64,000 bases of DNA from Chitinophagales bacterium (GCA_013299105.1 JAAFJY010000025.1:1-64000), one strand, 5' to 3'. Positions 52,321 to 62,260 are shown, numbered from the stretch's first letter. Translations and numbers: made by a program. Notes: a model not told the origin generated them from the letters alone.

Positions 52321-54270
52321 TTATAACTCAAAGCATCCCACATCCGGTGCTCTACCCCGATAAGGGATTCCCACATCAATTCCCCGATCAAGCGCAAAGC
52401 AGTTGAGCGTGGGTTGGTAGTACGTGTCCCATCTGTTGCCACGGTAATTGTACCCAGGGTCCGCGATGAAGTTATCGACCGATTTATTTACCCCGGTCAA
52501 AACCCAAGCTTGGTCTTTTGCTGTAAATTTGATGTTGTTGCTGGAAACTACATTGCTCCCTGTTGGTGCCTGCACATCGGTGTTGCGGATATTGATAAAA
52601 GCATTGTTGTGGATGCTGATGTTGTTAATCTGCTTGCCTTTGATGTTGATCCCAATGGGAAAGCGATCAAAAATATTGTTGACAATGGTGATGTCATCAT
52701 AGGCCCAAGTCCTGCTATTATCGATATAAATTGCGGGTGCACCAGCCCAATTTTCCTTTTCAACACTGTTGTAGAAAATATTGTTCCGGATGCGGATGTG
52801 CTGCCTCCCCATGTCCCAAATTGCTACCCCAAAGCCTTTGTTTTGGATATAACTTTGGTAAAAATCCACCCCTGGCATTCCAATCTCCACTCCTTCTTTG
52901 CTGCTGTTGCCATCTTTGTCGATCATTTTGACATCATGGACTTTCAAGTTTTCGCCAGCCTTTTGGGGTTTACCAAAGATGTTGGGATGGTTCACAAAGG
53001 ATAACCAGGTGTTACAGGTCACGTTGTACACTTCGTTGCCCGGCCCCAGGTTCCAAAGTTCGAGTGCGATGTCTTCGCCCCACAATTTATCAGTTTCGTT
53101 CACTTCGATTTGACAGTCGTGGATCGAGGTGTTTTTGAAATATCCATCAAAAATGAACTTGATCCCATAACCCTGGTTGTCATTGATTTGGATGTTGTAT
53201 ATCTCTGCGCCATCCAACTGGGCTAAATTGAGATTGCCCAGTGATTCATCTTCCAGGTCTTTGCCCGCATTTATGAAAGTGCAATCGTGGATTTTGATGC
53301 CTTTCAAGTAATATTTTGGTTCCTCAAACCAGCGCTTATCCCCAGCAGCTGCCACCAGTCCTCGCTGACCGAGGTCTTTGAATTGCAGGTGGTGCAAATA
53401 AACGTTGTTGCGATTTTCTAACCAAATACCCGCTTTGAGTTTTTTCCCCTGGCCATCAATACTAAAGCCACTGATGGATTGATTGCCGTTTTGAGGGGGT
53501 AAAATTTCACTGTAGATATTGCGAAACTCACTCGTATGGGGAGAAACCAATTGGACCAACGCCCCATCATACCAGAGCTTAAAATTGGCGCGTTGAACAT
53601 CATTGGGGTTATCCAAGTCAACGCCACTGGAAACCAGGGTGACTTTGTCCACCCCAGCTCCTTTGACGTTTACCCCAAGGGCAATGATGGCCGCTTCCGT
53701 TTCGGTATATGTGCCTGCTTGTAGAAAAATCGTATCATTTTCTAGGGCTGGCACCATTCGGCTCGCGTAGCCGAGGGTTTTATAGGGGGAAGTGTTGGTT
53801 CCTGCAGATGGATCATCGCTGCCATTGGGCGCAACATAGTAGACTACCTGCGCCGGAGAAGGATTCGGAACGGCCATTTCGGTCCTAAACGTGAAGACTT
53901 GCTCCGCTCTGGCTGTTTTGCCATTGGGGAGGATAGCGCTCACCGACCAGAAATAGTTGGTGCTTTTCACCAGATTGGCATTGAGTTGAAAGAAGGTATC
54001 ATTTTTCACTTCCACTTGCAGCAGTGGATTGCTCAAATCAGCTTGTTTGGCAATGGTTAACTTGTATGTAGCTATTTTTTCAGCTGCCCGCCAGCGCATT
54101 ATCGCTTCCAACTTCACCTGTTTGGCTCCTTGCCGAGGTTCCAGCAGACTAGGCACCAATGGCTCAGGTTCTGTTTTTGGTTCCATTCCTTCCGTGCCTT
54201 TACAAGTCCATAGCAGGAGAAGTAGCACAGCAGACAGGGTTGAAAAAATGATTCGCAGGCTAGTCTTCAT
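52321..54270 (-). CDS. Right-handed beta-helix lipoprotein of the PUL
   Basis: A 649-residue lipoprotein (lipobox LLWTC, Cys about 23). An FN3-like domain spans about 40-130 (VKLEAIMRWRAAEKIATYKLTIA, NYFWSVSAILPNGKTARAEQVFTF). A DUF1565-type segment (YYVAPNGSDDPSAGTNTSPYK) and a parallel beta-helix (about 145-640) follow, with repeated IHDC, NNIF and VNNIF coils. It is clearly related to the C-terminal part of the 1789-residue T9SS protein: both share ETEA...LGVN...GAG, NLxLAxLDGAxIYNI, GYGIKFIF and EVYNVxCNTWLSFVNH. Such helices occur in pectate/alginate/chondroitin lyases, but no catalytic site could be assigned. Likely surface-exposed on the outer membrane. Confidence 0.82.
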   Translation of the reverse strand: MKTSLRIIFSTLSAVLLLLLWTCKGTEGMEPKTEPEPLVPSLLEPRQGAKQVKLEAIMRWRAAEKIATYKLTIAKQADLSNPLLQVEVKNDTFFQLNANLVKSTNYFWSVSAILPNGKTARAEQVFTFRTEMAVPNPSPAQVVYYVAPNGSDDPSAGTNTSPYKTLGYASRMVPALENDTIFLQAGTYTETEAAIIALGVNVKGAGVDKVTLVSSGVDLDNPNDVQRANFKLWYDGALVQLVSPHTSEFRNIYSEILPPQNGNQSISGFSIDGQGKKLKAGIWLENRNNVYLHHLQFKDLGQRGLVAAAGDKRWFEEPKYYLKGIKIHDCTFINAGKDLEDESLGNLNLAQLDGAEIYNIQINDNQGYGIKFIFDGYFKNTSIHDCQIEVNETDKLWGEDIALELWNLGPGNEVYNVTCNTWLSFVNHPNIFGKPQKAGENLKVHDVKMIDKDGNSSKEGVEIGMPGVDFYQSYIQNKGFGVAIWDMGRQHIRIRNNIFYNSVEKENWAGAPAIYIDNSRTWAYDDITIVNNIFDRFPIGINIKGKQINNISIHNNAFINIRNTDVQAPTGSNVVSSNNIKFTAKDQAWVLTGVNKSVDNFIADPGYNYRGNRWDTYYQPTLNCFALDRGIDVGIPYRGRAPDVGCFEL

Positions 54271-54287
54271 GCCACGATAGAATTGAG

Positions 54288-54339
54288 ATCATGTTTAAAT
54301 TTTTTGTTTGTCAAGAACGGCTCCATGCTTAAACACGCT
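54288..54339. repeat. Remnant of intergenic repeat family 4
   Basis: GAGATCATGTTTAAATTTTT to GCTTAAACACGCTC, with CGGCTCCAT inside, resembles both ends of the reverse-orientation family 4 element (GGCTCCG...TTTAAACAT) with the middle deleted. It touches the susD stop codon. Confidence 0.5.
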
Positions 54340-55887
54340 CTAACGGTATCCATCATTATAAAGCAGTTCACTCTCCGGAATGGCCCAGACAAACTTTTTG
54401 CTGGTATAAGGATCACTACCACTACCACGCTCCCCCTCTGGAATATTGACCTTCAGCGCACGCAGGTAATTGATTCGATCGGCTTCATTAAACATTTCGA
54501 TTACGCGCTCGTCGTGGATCATCTCTGCGGTAATACTGGCTGCATTCACCGCGATGTAAGGGCCGCCAATTTTTTCATCCCAAGCTCTGCTGCGCACGCG
54601 GTTAAGGTCATCGGCTGCACCCGCTTTGTCGCCGCTGTTGAAGCGAATGATAGCCCTAGTAAGGTATACCTCTGCCAAACGCAACATGGGCACATTGGTA
54701 TAATCAGCATTCGGTCCGCGGTAATATTTAAAGGGCCAAACACTCGTTTTTTCAGCTATTTCTGGTCTGTCATCGGTATCTTGGATGGGACTTGCTTTGG
54801 ATTTGGGATAACGCACAGTCATCAACTGTTGGAACCGCTTGTCACGCAAGGCACTTACATTAAACTCAGTTTGGGTAGCTGGATTATCGATCCACCCCAG
54901 GCGATTAAGGGTTTTACTGCTCATTCGGGTTTCATTCCAACGGCATTTTTTACCATTCCAGGTTGCATTCAGCACACTCAAGTGACTGGGAGGATAAAGT
55001 GTTTGGTCAGAATAAGGCAAATACCAGATGACTTCCTTACCCCGTTCAGCATAGCCGCTCTTGTTGAAAGCCTGGATAGGGTCTTCACTGAGGTTGTAGG
55101 CTCCATTGTTTTGATCAATGATAAAATCACATTCTTGCTTGGCTAAAGCGTATTCACCCCGTTGAAGATAGGTCCGCATCAGCATACCCGCTGCTGCAAA
55201 CTGATTGGCACGTATCTGAAATGAAGGATGGTGCAAAGCTGGATTAAAATCCGTAGGCAACATTTGTCTGGCCTTTTTAAAATCATCCAGGATCAAATCC
55301 CAAAGCTCTTGGGTAGTACCAATTTTGGGCGCAGTTGCGTCTTTGGCTGAACGGGCAAAGCTGACCCGCAGGGGTATGTCCTTGCCGTTATTTGGTCCTC
55401 CCGGTACATAAGCGTTGCCAAAAGTGGTTGCCAGCAGGTAATAACAAAACCCACGAATGAAGTGCAACTCCCCAACGATGCGCTCTATGCTGTTTTTGCT
55501 TTCAGTAACGCTGGCTTCTGGAAAAGGGACACCATTTTTCTCCTTCACAAAGTCCAACGCAGCATTTGCAGCGCCAATCCCCCGGTACAGCAGCCACCAG
55601 TTGCGCTCACTCAAATCGGTTCCTTCCTCGGTTCTGCGCAAATAGCCCCATTGGTCGTCATTTACATACGCCACATCGTCACCCATACTGGTATTGACGA
55701 CCGCATAATTTGGCCAGGCTTGCACCCATTCGCGATCAGCAAACAGAATACCATATGCCCCGATTGGTGCCCGTTCAAAGTCTTCGACGGTCTGCCAGGG
55801 ATTCTGCGGTGGCCGGTCCAGGTCGAAAAAATCCTGACAAGCATTCAATGACAGCAGCAGAAAAAGGAGTAAGACAATTCGTTTCAT
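54340..55887 (-). CDS. susD-like: SusD/RagB-family outer-membrane lipoprotein
   Basis: A 515-residue lipoprotein (lipobox LLSLNAC, Cys about 17). The classic RagB/SusD architecture is visible: FFDLDRPPQNPWQ, AIGAYGILFADREWVQAW, NWWLLYRGIGAANAALDFV, HFIRGFCYYLLATTFGNAYV and VGELHF in the TPR-like core. The C-terminal region has LRLAEVYLTRAIIRF, DLNRVRSRAWDEK and the family-typical AWAIPESELLYN-like ending (FVWAIPESELLYND). It caps the SusC transporter encoded 24 bases upstream and binds the glycan. It belongs to the standard group, different from the SusD-like_2 protein at 9.8 kb. Confidence 0.94.
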   Translation of the reverse strand: MKRIVLLLFLLLSLNACQDFFDLDRPPQNPWQTVEDFERAPIGAYGILFADREWVQAWPNYAVVNTSMGDDVAYVNDDQWGYLRRTEEGTDLSERNWWLLYRGIGAANAALDFVKEKNGVPFPEASVTESKNSIERIVGELHFIRGFCYYLLATTFGNAYVPGGPNNGKDIPLRVSFARSAKDATAPKIGTTQELWDLILDDFKKARQMLPTDFNPALHHPSFQIRANQFAAAGMLMRTYLQRGEYALAKQECDFIIDQNNGAYNLSEDPIQAFNKSGYAERGKEVIWYLPYSDQTLYPPSHLSVLNATWNGKKCRWNETRMSSKTLNRLGWIDNPATQTEFNVSALRDKRFQQLMTVRYPKSKASPIQDTDDRPEIAEKTSVWPFKYYRGPNADYTNVPMLRLAEVYLTRAIIRFNSGDKAGAADDLNRVRSRAWDEKIGGPYIAVNAASITAEMIHDERVIEMFNEADRINYLRALKVNIPEGERGSGSDPYTSKKFVWAIPESELLYNDGYR

Positions 55888-55911
55888 GATGCACTTGTTA
55901 CTTTTTGACCA

Positions 55912-58900
55912 TTACATTCTCAAGTCTAAGCCAAAAATGAGTGATTTGAGCTGCGGAATAGGTGTATTGTTGTATAAGATTTGAACTCCTACGGGATTGA
56001 GGGTTCCCTCAGGGTCAAATCCAGGATATTTGGTTCTGGTCCAGATGTTATTGGCAGACAAGTAGACCCTCATTCCTTGGATTTTCAACTTGCGCAAGCG
56101 TTCAGTCCCCAAGCTATATCCTAGGGTGACGTTGCGAAGCCTTAGGAAGTCTGCTTTGTAGAGTTCACGGTTGTGAAACACATTTTCGTCGCCAAAATCT
56201 GAGGAAAACTGCCCCGGAGCGATTTCATAGGTTTGGCGTGCCACCAAAACGGGGTACTTCGCCTGGTCTCCTGGATCGGTCCAGGATTGAGTGAGTGCGT
56301 CGCGCAATACCAATCTTGTTTCGTTGGGATATACAGCTACCTGGCGGTCGTAATCCAAGAGATAATTTCCACCTGAAAATGCCATGAAAACGCTGAGGTC
56401 AAAACCTTTGTACTCAAAGCGATTGGTCAAGCCTCCATAATAAGTTGGATCTGACGATTTTTTGCCCTCAATAAAGCGATTGTCGCGGATATTGGCGCGG
56501 GTAGCAAAAATTAAGCTATCCTGTCCATTTTTGCTTTTTAACCTGCGTGTGGAGCCCGTTTGAGCAAAATGGGCTTTGTCTAAAGCATAAATATAAGGTA
56601 CCCCGTTGTCAGGATTGACCCCTGAGTAATCGGCTACATACCATACATTGCGGCGATTACCCGTGCGAGAAATCGAATAACTCGAAGCGATGCCATTACC
56701 TGAATGGTCCAAATCGGGGGTCAAGCCTTTGACCAGGTTGCGGTTGAGCGATACATTGAAGGAAGTGGACCATTTGAACTTTGAAGTATGCATATTCACC
56801 GAATACAACTCAAACTCTACCCCCATGTTAGACATGTTGCCAATATTGGTCCAGATTTTATTGGTTTGCAGGCCTTCTACGGTGTTCAAAAAACCAAAAT
56901 CGGATAATTCCTTGCTAGGAGAAACCCCTGATGAGGTTGGCAATTGGGCCTGGAGCAACATCCCACTGACCAAACGGCGGTAAAAAGACAAGGATCCATT
57001 GATACGGCCTTTCATTAAACTGTAATCCAAGCCCAGATCAATGCTGCGGGTTGTTTCCCAAGTCAGGTCGCTTACTGGTAAGTTGGTGGGCAAGGTGCCA
57101 TTGGCTGAAATTTGGCGATTGCCATATACCACACGATCAAAGTAATTGATGCTTTGCAGGTTGTTGGGAATGTTTTGGTTGCCTGTTTCACCATAGCTGC
57201 CGCGCAGTTTGAAATAAGTATCCTTGCCCAAGAAAGACATGAATGGTTCGCTCGACAAGACCCAGCCACCTGACACAGCGACGAAAGTGCCCCAACGTTG
57301 GTCCGGCGAAAAAGCCGAACTTCCATCTCTGCGGGCACTCAACCCAAAGAGGTATTTGTCGTTAAACTTATAATTGAAGCGACCAAAATAACCCAAAAGG
57401 TAACGCTCATGGCTTTTTTGGGCATTTACAATCAAGGGAGTTTTGGGATTGCCCAACTCTTGATAAGTACCCACTAGACCTTCTCCGGCCAAGACCCGCT
57501 CGTATTGGCTGATGCGTTGGGCTTCGACACCGAGTACACCGCTGAATGAATGCCCCTCAATGGTTTTGTTGTAAGCGCTGTAAGCGTTATAGTTTAGGCT
57601 TTGGTAAGTGATGCCTTCTTCGTGCGCATAAGCACTGGGATTTTTACCACCATTCAAGCGGATATTGCGGCTGCGCCAGTTGACCAGGTTGCTCTGAATG
57701 ATATCGGCTGCCAGTTCACTGCGCAAATAGAGCCCTTTCAGGGTAGGAAAATTATACTGAAGCGCAAAATTACCCAATGCTCGGTACTGCTTGACATTGT
57801 TTAGCGTATTTATCGGATCATTTTTAGCCACAATATTGCCCGTGGCGTAAGGGTTGAAATATACATTGGGGTTATTGGGGTTGCGTATGGGCATCCAGGG
57901 CAGTGAAAACTTGATGAGCGTAGTCATGTCATCATCACGCCTTTCGTTGTTGGTGTAAGAAAAACTCAATTTGGCATCAATACTCAGGTTGTTAATGGGC
58001 TCAAAATTCAGATTGGAACGCAGGGAGAATCGGTCCAATTGGTTGTGATCGAGCACCCCTTTGTCACTGCGAAAATTACTGGAAAGGTAGTACGAGCCTT
58101 TTTCCGATCCTTTTGAACTAGACAAATTGACATCTTGGTAAGAACCCTGCCGAAAAATCTGGCGGTACCAGTTGGTGTTGACTGCTTCGGTTTCCACTTG
58201 CTCCCGACTTATTTCATCAAAAGCAAGCGGAGCAAACTGGTAGTAATCCTTCATTTTGAAATTGCGGCCAAAAGTATTCTGATAAGCCCGGTCCATCACC
58301 GTAAACCACTCTTGGCTGTTCACATAACCAATGTCTTCGGGAGTTCTGGTTAAATCTGAAATCCCCGAAGAAACACTGATATTGGTACTGCCACGCCCTA
58401 GTTTTCCATTTTTGGTGGTGACAATGATTACCCCATTTGAGCCCCTGGATCCATAAATAGAGGTAGCTGCTGCGTCTTTCAAAATTTGAATACTTTCAAT
58501 ATCATTGGGGTTGATCAGTGACATTGGATTTTGATTGGATGACCCCAAACCACCGGGGCTACTGTAAGCAGGCATCCCATCAATGACCCAAAGCGGTTCT
58601 GTACTAGACTGGATAGAGTTGGCTCCACGGATTCTAATGGTACTCGGAGCTCCAGGTTTACCACTTTGTGTAAGTACCGATACTCCAGCCGCCATGCCTT
58701 GCAATGCAGCATCGAAACTACTGACGTTGCGGGTATTCAGATCGCTTCCTTTGACCGAGGATACGGCCCCAATTACATCCGATCGACGCTGTACTCCATA
58801 GCCTACCACCAAGACTTCATCGAGTGCAGCGCTGCTTCTTTCCAGGGTAATGTTGAATTCTCCTGAGCCTTTGATGTTAAATTCCTGGCTTTGATAACCA

Positions 58901-59526
58901 ATGTAGGTAACCACCAACACCCCTTCGACGGTAGTCAAATTGAGGGTATAATTGCCATCAATATCAGTGACTGTTCCGATGGCAGGATCAGACTTTAAAG
59001 TAACACTTGCACCGATTAAGGGATTGCCTTCGGAATCCTGGATCTTTCCCCTGATTGAGATCGGCGTAGGTCGCAGTTGACGAACCAATTCCTCGTGCTT
59101 TGTTTCGGAATTAGTAGGACGTACTGGTTGTTCATTTTTTTGTTCGGGTTGGAGGCCTTCTATTTTTGATTTGTGTTTCCTGACCTCGTAAATTACAATC
59201 CGGTTTTCTGAGAACTTCTTAAATTTCAATCCCGTACCTTCCAATAACTTGTCTAAGGTCACTTCAGGGTCTTCAATTTTCTGATGTGGATTAAACCGCA
59301 CTTCTATATTATCCAACAAATCAATACGATAGGAGAAATTGATCCGGTGGGCATGCCCCAAGAGCCTCAAAGCCCTGGACAAAGGCATCAGTTCGTCACT
59401 GTCCACTGCTGCGGGCAAGGCAGGGCTTGGCCAGTAAAGTTCAGCAGCCTGAACGGATGATGTATTGCTGAGAACGCCCAGCCAAACCAACAAAATGGTA
59501 CAAATCAGCTTTTCCATAATGCACAT
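55912..59526 (-). CDS. susC-like: SusC-family TonB-dependent transducer/transporter with STN domain
   Basis: A 1204-residue receptor. After a signal peptide (to about 28) comes an STN (secretin/TonB N-terminal) domain at about 45-112 (NFSYRIDLLDNIEVRFN, VTLDKLLEGTGLKFKKF), a linker, a carboxypeptidase-D-like domain (about 155-235, IRGKIQDSEGNPLIGASVTL), the plug (about 240-360, QSSTEPLWVIDGMPAYSS, IQILKDAAATSIYGSRGSNGVI) and the barrel. The STN domain contacts FecR, so ligand uptake should release the ECF sigma factor encoded divergently. FecR is 103 bases upstream and susD 24 bases downstream. ATG at 59517 (MEKLIC) is an equally good start. Confidence 0.95.
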   Translation of the reverse strand: MCIMEKLICTILLVWLGVLSNTSSVQAAELYWPSPALPAAVDSDELMPLSRALRLLGHAHRINFSYRIDLLDNIEVRFNPHQKIEDPEVTLDKLLEGTGLKFKKFSENRIVIYEVRKHKSKIEGLQPEQKNEQPVRPTNSETKHEELVRQLRPTPISIRGKIQDSEGNPLIGASVTLKSDPAIGTVTDIDGNYTLNLTTVEGVLVVTYIGYQSQEFNIKGSGEFNITLERSSAALDEVLVVGYGVQRRSDVIGAVSSVKGSDLNTRNVSSFDAALQGMAAGVSVLTQSGKPGAPSTIRIRGANSIQSSTEPLWVIDGMPAYSSPGGLGSSNQNPMSLINPNDIESIQILKDAAATSIYGSRGSNGVIIVTTKNGKLGRGSTNISVSSGISDLTRTPEDIGYVNSQEWFTVMDRAYQNTFGRNFKMKDYYQFAPLAFDEISREQVETEAVNTNWYRQIFRQGSYQDVNLSSSKGSEKGSYYLSSNFRSDKGVLDHNQLDRFSLRSNLNFEPINNLSIDAKLSFSYTNNERRDDDMTTLIKFSLPWMPIRNPNNPNVYFNPYATGNIVAKNDPINTLNNVKQYRALGNFALQYNFPTLKGLYLRSELAADIIQSNLVNWRSRNIRLNGGKNPSAYAHEEGITYQSLNYNAYSAYNKTIEGHSFSGVLGVEAQRISQYERVLAGEGLVGTYQELGNPKTPLIVNAQKSHERYLLGYFGRFNYKFNDKYLFGLSARRDGSSAFSPDQRWGTFVAVSGGWVLSSEPFMSFLGKDTYFKLRGSYGETGNQNIPNNLQSINYFDRVVYGNRQISANGTLPTNLPVSDLTWETTRSIDLGLDYSLMKGRINGSLSFYRRLVSGMLLQAQLPTSSGVSPSKELSDFGFLNTVEGLQTNKIWTNIGNMSNMGVEFELYSVNMHTSKFKWSTSFNVSLNRNLVKGLTPDLDHSGNGIASSYSISRTGNRRNVWYVADYSGVNPDNGVPYIYALDKAHFAQTGSTRRLKSKNGQDSLIFATRANIRDNRFIEGKKSSDPTYYGGLTNRFEYKGFDLSVFMAFSGGNYLLDYDRQVAVYPNETRLVLRDALTQSWTDPGDQAKYPVLVARQTYEIAPGQFSSDFGDENVFHNRELYKADFLRLRNVTLGYSLGTERLRKLKIQGMRVYLSANNIWTRTKYPGFDPEGTLNPVGVQILYNNTPIPQLKSLIFGLDLRM

Positions 59527-59629
59527 AAAATTTTACAAACAAGCAGAACATTGAGGTATGGCACTCCCACTTCAATGGGCAGACCATTGAGCACATTTAA
59601 CAAAAAACACATTGCTTAAATTCAGGGGA

Positions 59630-60679
59630 TTATTCAATCCCTTGTAATACATTCAGCCGAATCGTGTCACCTTGCCGGGTCACACCAATCCCTTCGGACA
59701 ACAATAATAATTCTAGGGTCTCCAAACATTCTTCCAAGTTATTAGTGGGCAGCGAAGCGCGGAGCGGCAATTGCCTAATACTTTCATTATCAATCAACAA
59801 GCGAACTTTGTAGATTTCCTCCATTCGCGTAGTCACCTCATTTAAAGTGGCTGATTCAAACATCAAAACGCCATCTTTCCACGAGCTTAGGGTTTTGGTA
59901 TCGATACCAGCGTTAAGTTTTAGGGTTTTTGCACTGCGATTGTACAAGACTACATCACCAGGTTTCATGCCCAATTTGCGCAGTTGCTGGTCTTTTTGGT
60001 AGCTCAATTGGATACTCCCTTCTTCCAATGCCACAGCGGTTGTTACTTGTTTGGTGTTGACATTAAAATGAGTTCCCAACACTTCAATATCCAGCCCTGG
60101 GGTATGTACAATGAACTTTGTGCGGGTTGAGGGGATTTTTTGTACTGCAAAATAAGCTTCTCCCTTCAGCCATACTTCCCGGTCACATCCCTTCTTCCAA
60201 CAAGATTTTACCCGCAAGTTTGAGTTGGCATTCAGGCTCACTTTTGAGCCGTCGGGGAGGGTAATCAATTCTTGTTGCCCATAAGCGGTAGCATAGGTTT
60301 CAATCAAGGGTTTTTGCATCAATTTCCACCCCAGAAAACCAAGCCCCAAGATAAAAGCTACACTAGCAGCAATTTTCATCCAGTTCCAACGGGGCTGCAA
60401 AGCCACTACAGGCGCTAAATTAGGATCTTGCAATAGGCCCTGTACCTGTTTGAAGGACGCTTCAATTTCAGGTCTTTGGTATTGGGCATCGAAATGCATA
60501 ACAATTGCCTGCAGCATGGTCCGGGCTTTGTTCAACTCACCTTTTTGTGCTGGGTAAGTACGCAAGTATGCCTGCCAAAAAGCATTGGTATCCTGATCAG
60601 GAGATTTTACCCACTGCCGGAATTGCTCGTCTTCTACCAACATTTCGGCACTATATTGTGCATATTTTTCGTAGCTCAT
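59630..60679 (-). CDS. FecR family anti-sigma factor
   Basis: A 349-residue FecR protein. The N-terminal cytoplasmic part (about 1-95) precedes one membrane segment (about 103-122, MKIAASVAFILGLGFLGWKL). The periplasmic FecR domain follows (about 130-240, TYATAYGQQELITLPDGSKVSL, EVWLKGEAYFAV, LDIEVLGTHFNVN). A C-terminal domain resembling DUF4974 (about 270-345, LMFESATLNEVTTRMEEIYKV) closes it. It sits between its sigma factor (divergent, 178 bases away) and its STN-bearing SusC (downstream), the textbook arrangement for surface signalling that switches on a PUL. Confidence 0.93.
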   Translation of the reverse strand: MSYEKYAQYSAEMLVEDEQFRQWVKSPDQDTNAFWQAYLRTYPAQKGELNKARTMLQAIVMHFDAQYQRPEIEASFKQVQGLLQDPNLAPVVALQPRWNWMKIAASVAFILGLGFLGWKLMQKPLIETYATAYGQQELITLPDGSKVSLNANSNLRVKSCWKKGCDREVWLKGEAYFAVQKIPSTRTKFIVHTPGLDIEVLGTHFNVNTKQVTTAVALEEGSIQLSYQKDQQLRKLGMKPGDVVLYNRSAKTLKLNAGIDTKTLSSWKDGVLMFESATLNEVTTRMEEIYKVRLLIDNESIRQLPLRASLPTNNLEECLETLELLLLSEGIGVTRQGDTIRLNVLQGIE

Positions 60680-60819
60680 GCTGCTGGTGTTTTATCCACA
60701 CTTCAATTATATAATCATTGAGCTAACCAAACATAACCTCTGGTCACCAATTTTTTTTTGCTTTTTGGATTTATTGTAAAAAAATGATGCGGCTTATGCC
60801 GATTTCGCCATACTTTATT

Positions 60820-60827
60820 TAGTTTTG
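60820..60827 (+). promoter_or_regulatory. -7 box for the PUL sigma gene
   Basis: TAGTTTTG matches TAnnTTTG and lies 30 bases before the ATG at 60858, supporting that start over the TTG at 60825, which falls inside the box. No clear -33. Confidence 0.45.
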
Positions 60828-60857
60828 GTTGCAACTATCAAGATCAGTTTCATTTTT

Positions 60858-61460
60858 ATGCGTCGTATTCAACTTCCCGATAACACTACTGAACGGTTGG
60901 CAAAGGGCAGCGAGCAAGCTTTCCAAGACTTGTACCATGCTTATTTTCCAAATCTCATGCGGTATGGAAAAGCCATCAGTGATGACTTGGAATTGATCAG
61001 GGATACCATCCAGGATTTATTCGTGTGGGTGTGGCAAAATCGGGAGCGACTGGTCCAGTTAGAACAACTTGATGCTTACCTTTATCGGGCTTTTCGCAAT
61101 AATTTGTCAGCGCTACTCAATCAAAGTAATAATCGACAGCAGTTGCTGACCATTATCAGTAGTCATCAAAACGGACTTTTGACTGAAGGCAAAATAGAAC
61201 TTGAAGAAAAAGAAGAAGAGCAAAAAACCAAAAATCAGCTTAGAAAACTAATTGACGAACTTCCGCAAAAACAACGCGAGGTGATTTATTTACGCTATTA
61301 TGAAGAAAAAACCTATCACGAAATTGCCGAGATTTTAGAAGTCAATACCCAGGTAGCCCAGAACTATGCCATGCGAGCCCTGGCAAAATTGCGGGAGCAT
61401 AGCCATGTATTGGAAAAATTACTTTACCCAGCTTTGGCCATGTTGCTACAATTTAGTTGA
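60858..61460 (+). CDS. ECF RNA polymerase sigma-70 factor of the PUL
   Basis: Read from ATG 60858 (MRRIQLPDN) the protein has 200 residues. Region 2 is at about 15-90 (AFQDLYHAYFPNLMRYGKAI, IRDTIQDLFVWVWQNRERL, YLYRAFRNNLSALL). Region 4 is at about 128-180 (LIDELPQKQREVIYLRYYEEKTYHEIAEIL, helix VNTQVAQNYAMRALAKLRE). It has a hydrophobic C-terminus (LLYPALAMLLQF), as in the sigma factor at 628. A Glu/Lys-rich linker of about 20 residues separates the regions. It diverges from fecR and would activate the susC/susD promoter when FecR is signalled. Confidence 0.92.
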   Translation: MRRIQLPDNTTERLAKGSEQAFQDLYHAYFPNLMRYGKAISDDLELIRDTIQDLFVWVWQNRERLVQLEQLDAYLYRAFRNNLSALLNQSNNRQQLLTIISSHQNGLLTEGKIELEEKEEEQKTKNQLRKLIDELPQKQREVIYLRYYEEKTYHEIAEILEVNTQVAQNYAMRALAKLREHSHVLEKLLYPALAMLLQFS

Positions 61461-61978
61461 GCCTCGAATCACTACCCCGCTGGCCCAGGCTGGAAATCCA
61501 ATTTCCCATGCAAAGCCTCGGTGATTTTTTCGGCTGTTGCTTAGTTACTGGCTTGGTCGAGGATGATTTATACTTGTCCACCTTAGGTTTTGCGCAAAGC
61601 CACAAAAAGAAAAGCCAATAAAAGGCTACTCTGTGGTGTCTTGGGATAGCATGACCTCGCCGAAGGCGGGCACTTTTGTTTCCTTTTGTGTTTCAAAAAA
61701 ACACTTTTGCTTTTGCACAATACCTTTTGCGGTTTAGTATAGGTTTGATTGTTGATAGGTTGCAGCAATTTTCCATGTGGCCATTCACCTAATATTTGAT
61801 GCAACATCTCGCTAGATTTCAGATGAGATTCAGGAGCGGCTTTGTCCCCGGACTGAAGTCCAGGGTTACACGATTATAGATGTGGTTTCGGCTTTTGATC
61901 TAGAAATTTAGGAAATTTTATTCATTGATTGTACATCTTCAGTCCTTTTCGCTTTAATGGATGGCAAAAGATTGAGTT
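61461..61978. other. Spacer after the PUL sigma gene
   Basis: No gene I can support. A minus-strand ORF (61583-61807) has a plausible opening (MLHQILGEWPHGKLL) but a low-complexity basic remainder and no recognisable family. Near 61845 CCCCGGACTGAAGTCCAGGG is a small hairpin. Confidence 0.35.
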
Positions 61979-62197
61979 TTGAAAACTTCGGAGAAGTTTC
62001 TGTAGCAGTGATTTTTATGGTGAACATGCAGCGTTTACGACCGCGAAGCAGGCCAATTCTGAAAATTCTTTCAAATTCTGGTTTGGTCAACGTCCCGCAA
62101 GTAATTCTGTAATCCTGAAAATTCTGGTTTAGACAAAAAGTGGCAGATAAAAAACGCCTCGCTTGATTGTTGAGACCACATTCTCCGAGGTTTTCAG
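61979..62197 (+). mobile_element. MITE-like element, family 2, intact-looking copy
   Basis: TGAAAACTTCGGAGAA opens and TTCTCCGAGGTTTTCAG closes it (inverted ends, few mismatches). The interior matches 24309-24540 in GCGTTTACGACCGCGAAGC, AATTCTTTCAAATTCTGGTT, GGTCAACGTC and CGCAAGTAATTCTGTAATCC. No target duplication recognised here. Confidence 0.75.
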
Positions 62198-62205
62198 TAA
62201 ACACC

Positions 62206-62242
62206 AAAAACGCGCTTCATGGCTCAAATGAAGCGCGTTTTT
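62206..62242. terminator. Bidirectional terminator
   Basis: AAAAACGCGCTTCAT (62206-62220) pairs with ATGAAGCGCGTTTTT (62228-62242), a perfect 15-bp stem with a 7-base loop, with A- and T-runs in both directions. It ends the gene at 62261. Confidence 0.85.
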
Positions 62243-62260
62243 ATTGCAAACACAGTTTTT

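Noticed and set aside
61583-61807. 74-codon minus-strand ORF after the PUL sigma gene
   Set aside because: Basic, low-complexity C-terminal half in a repeat-rich spacer; no family recognised.
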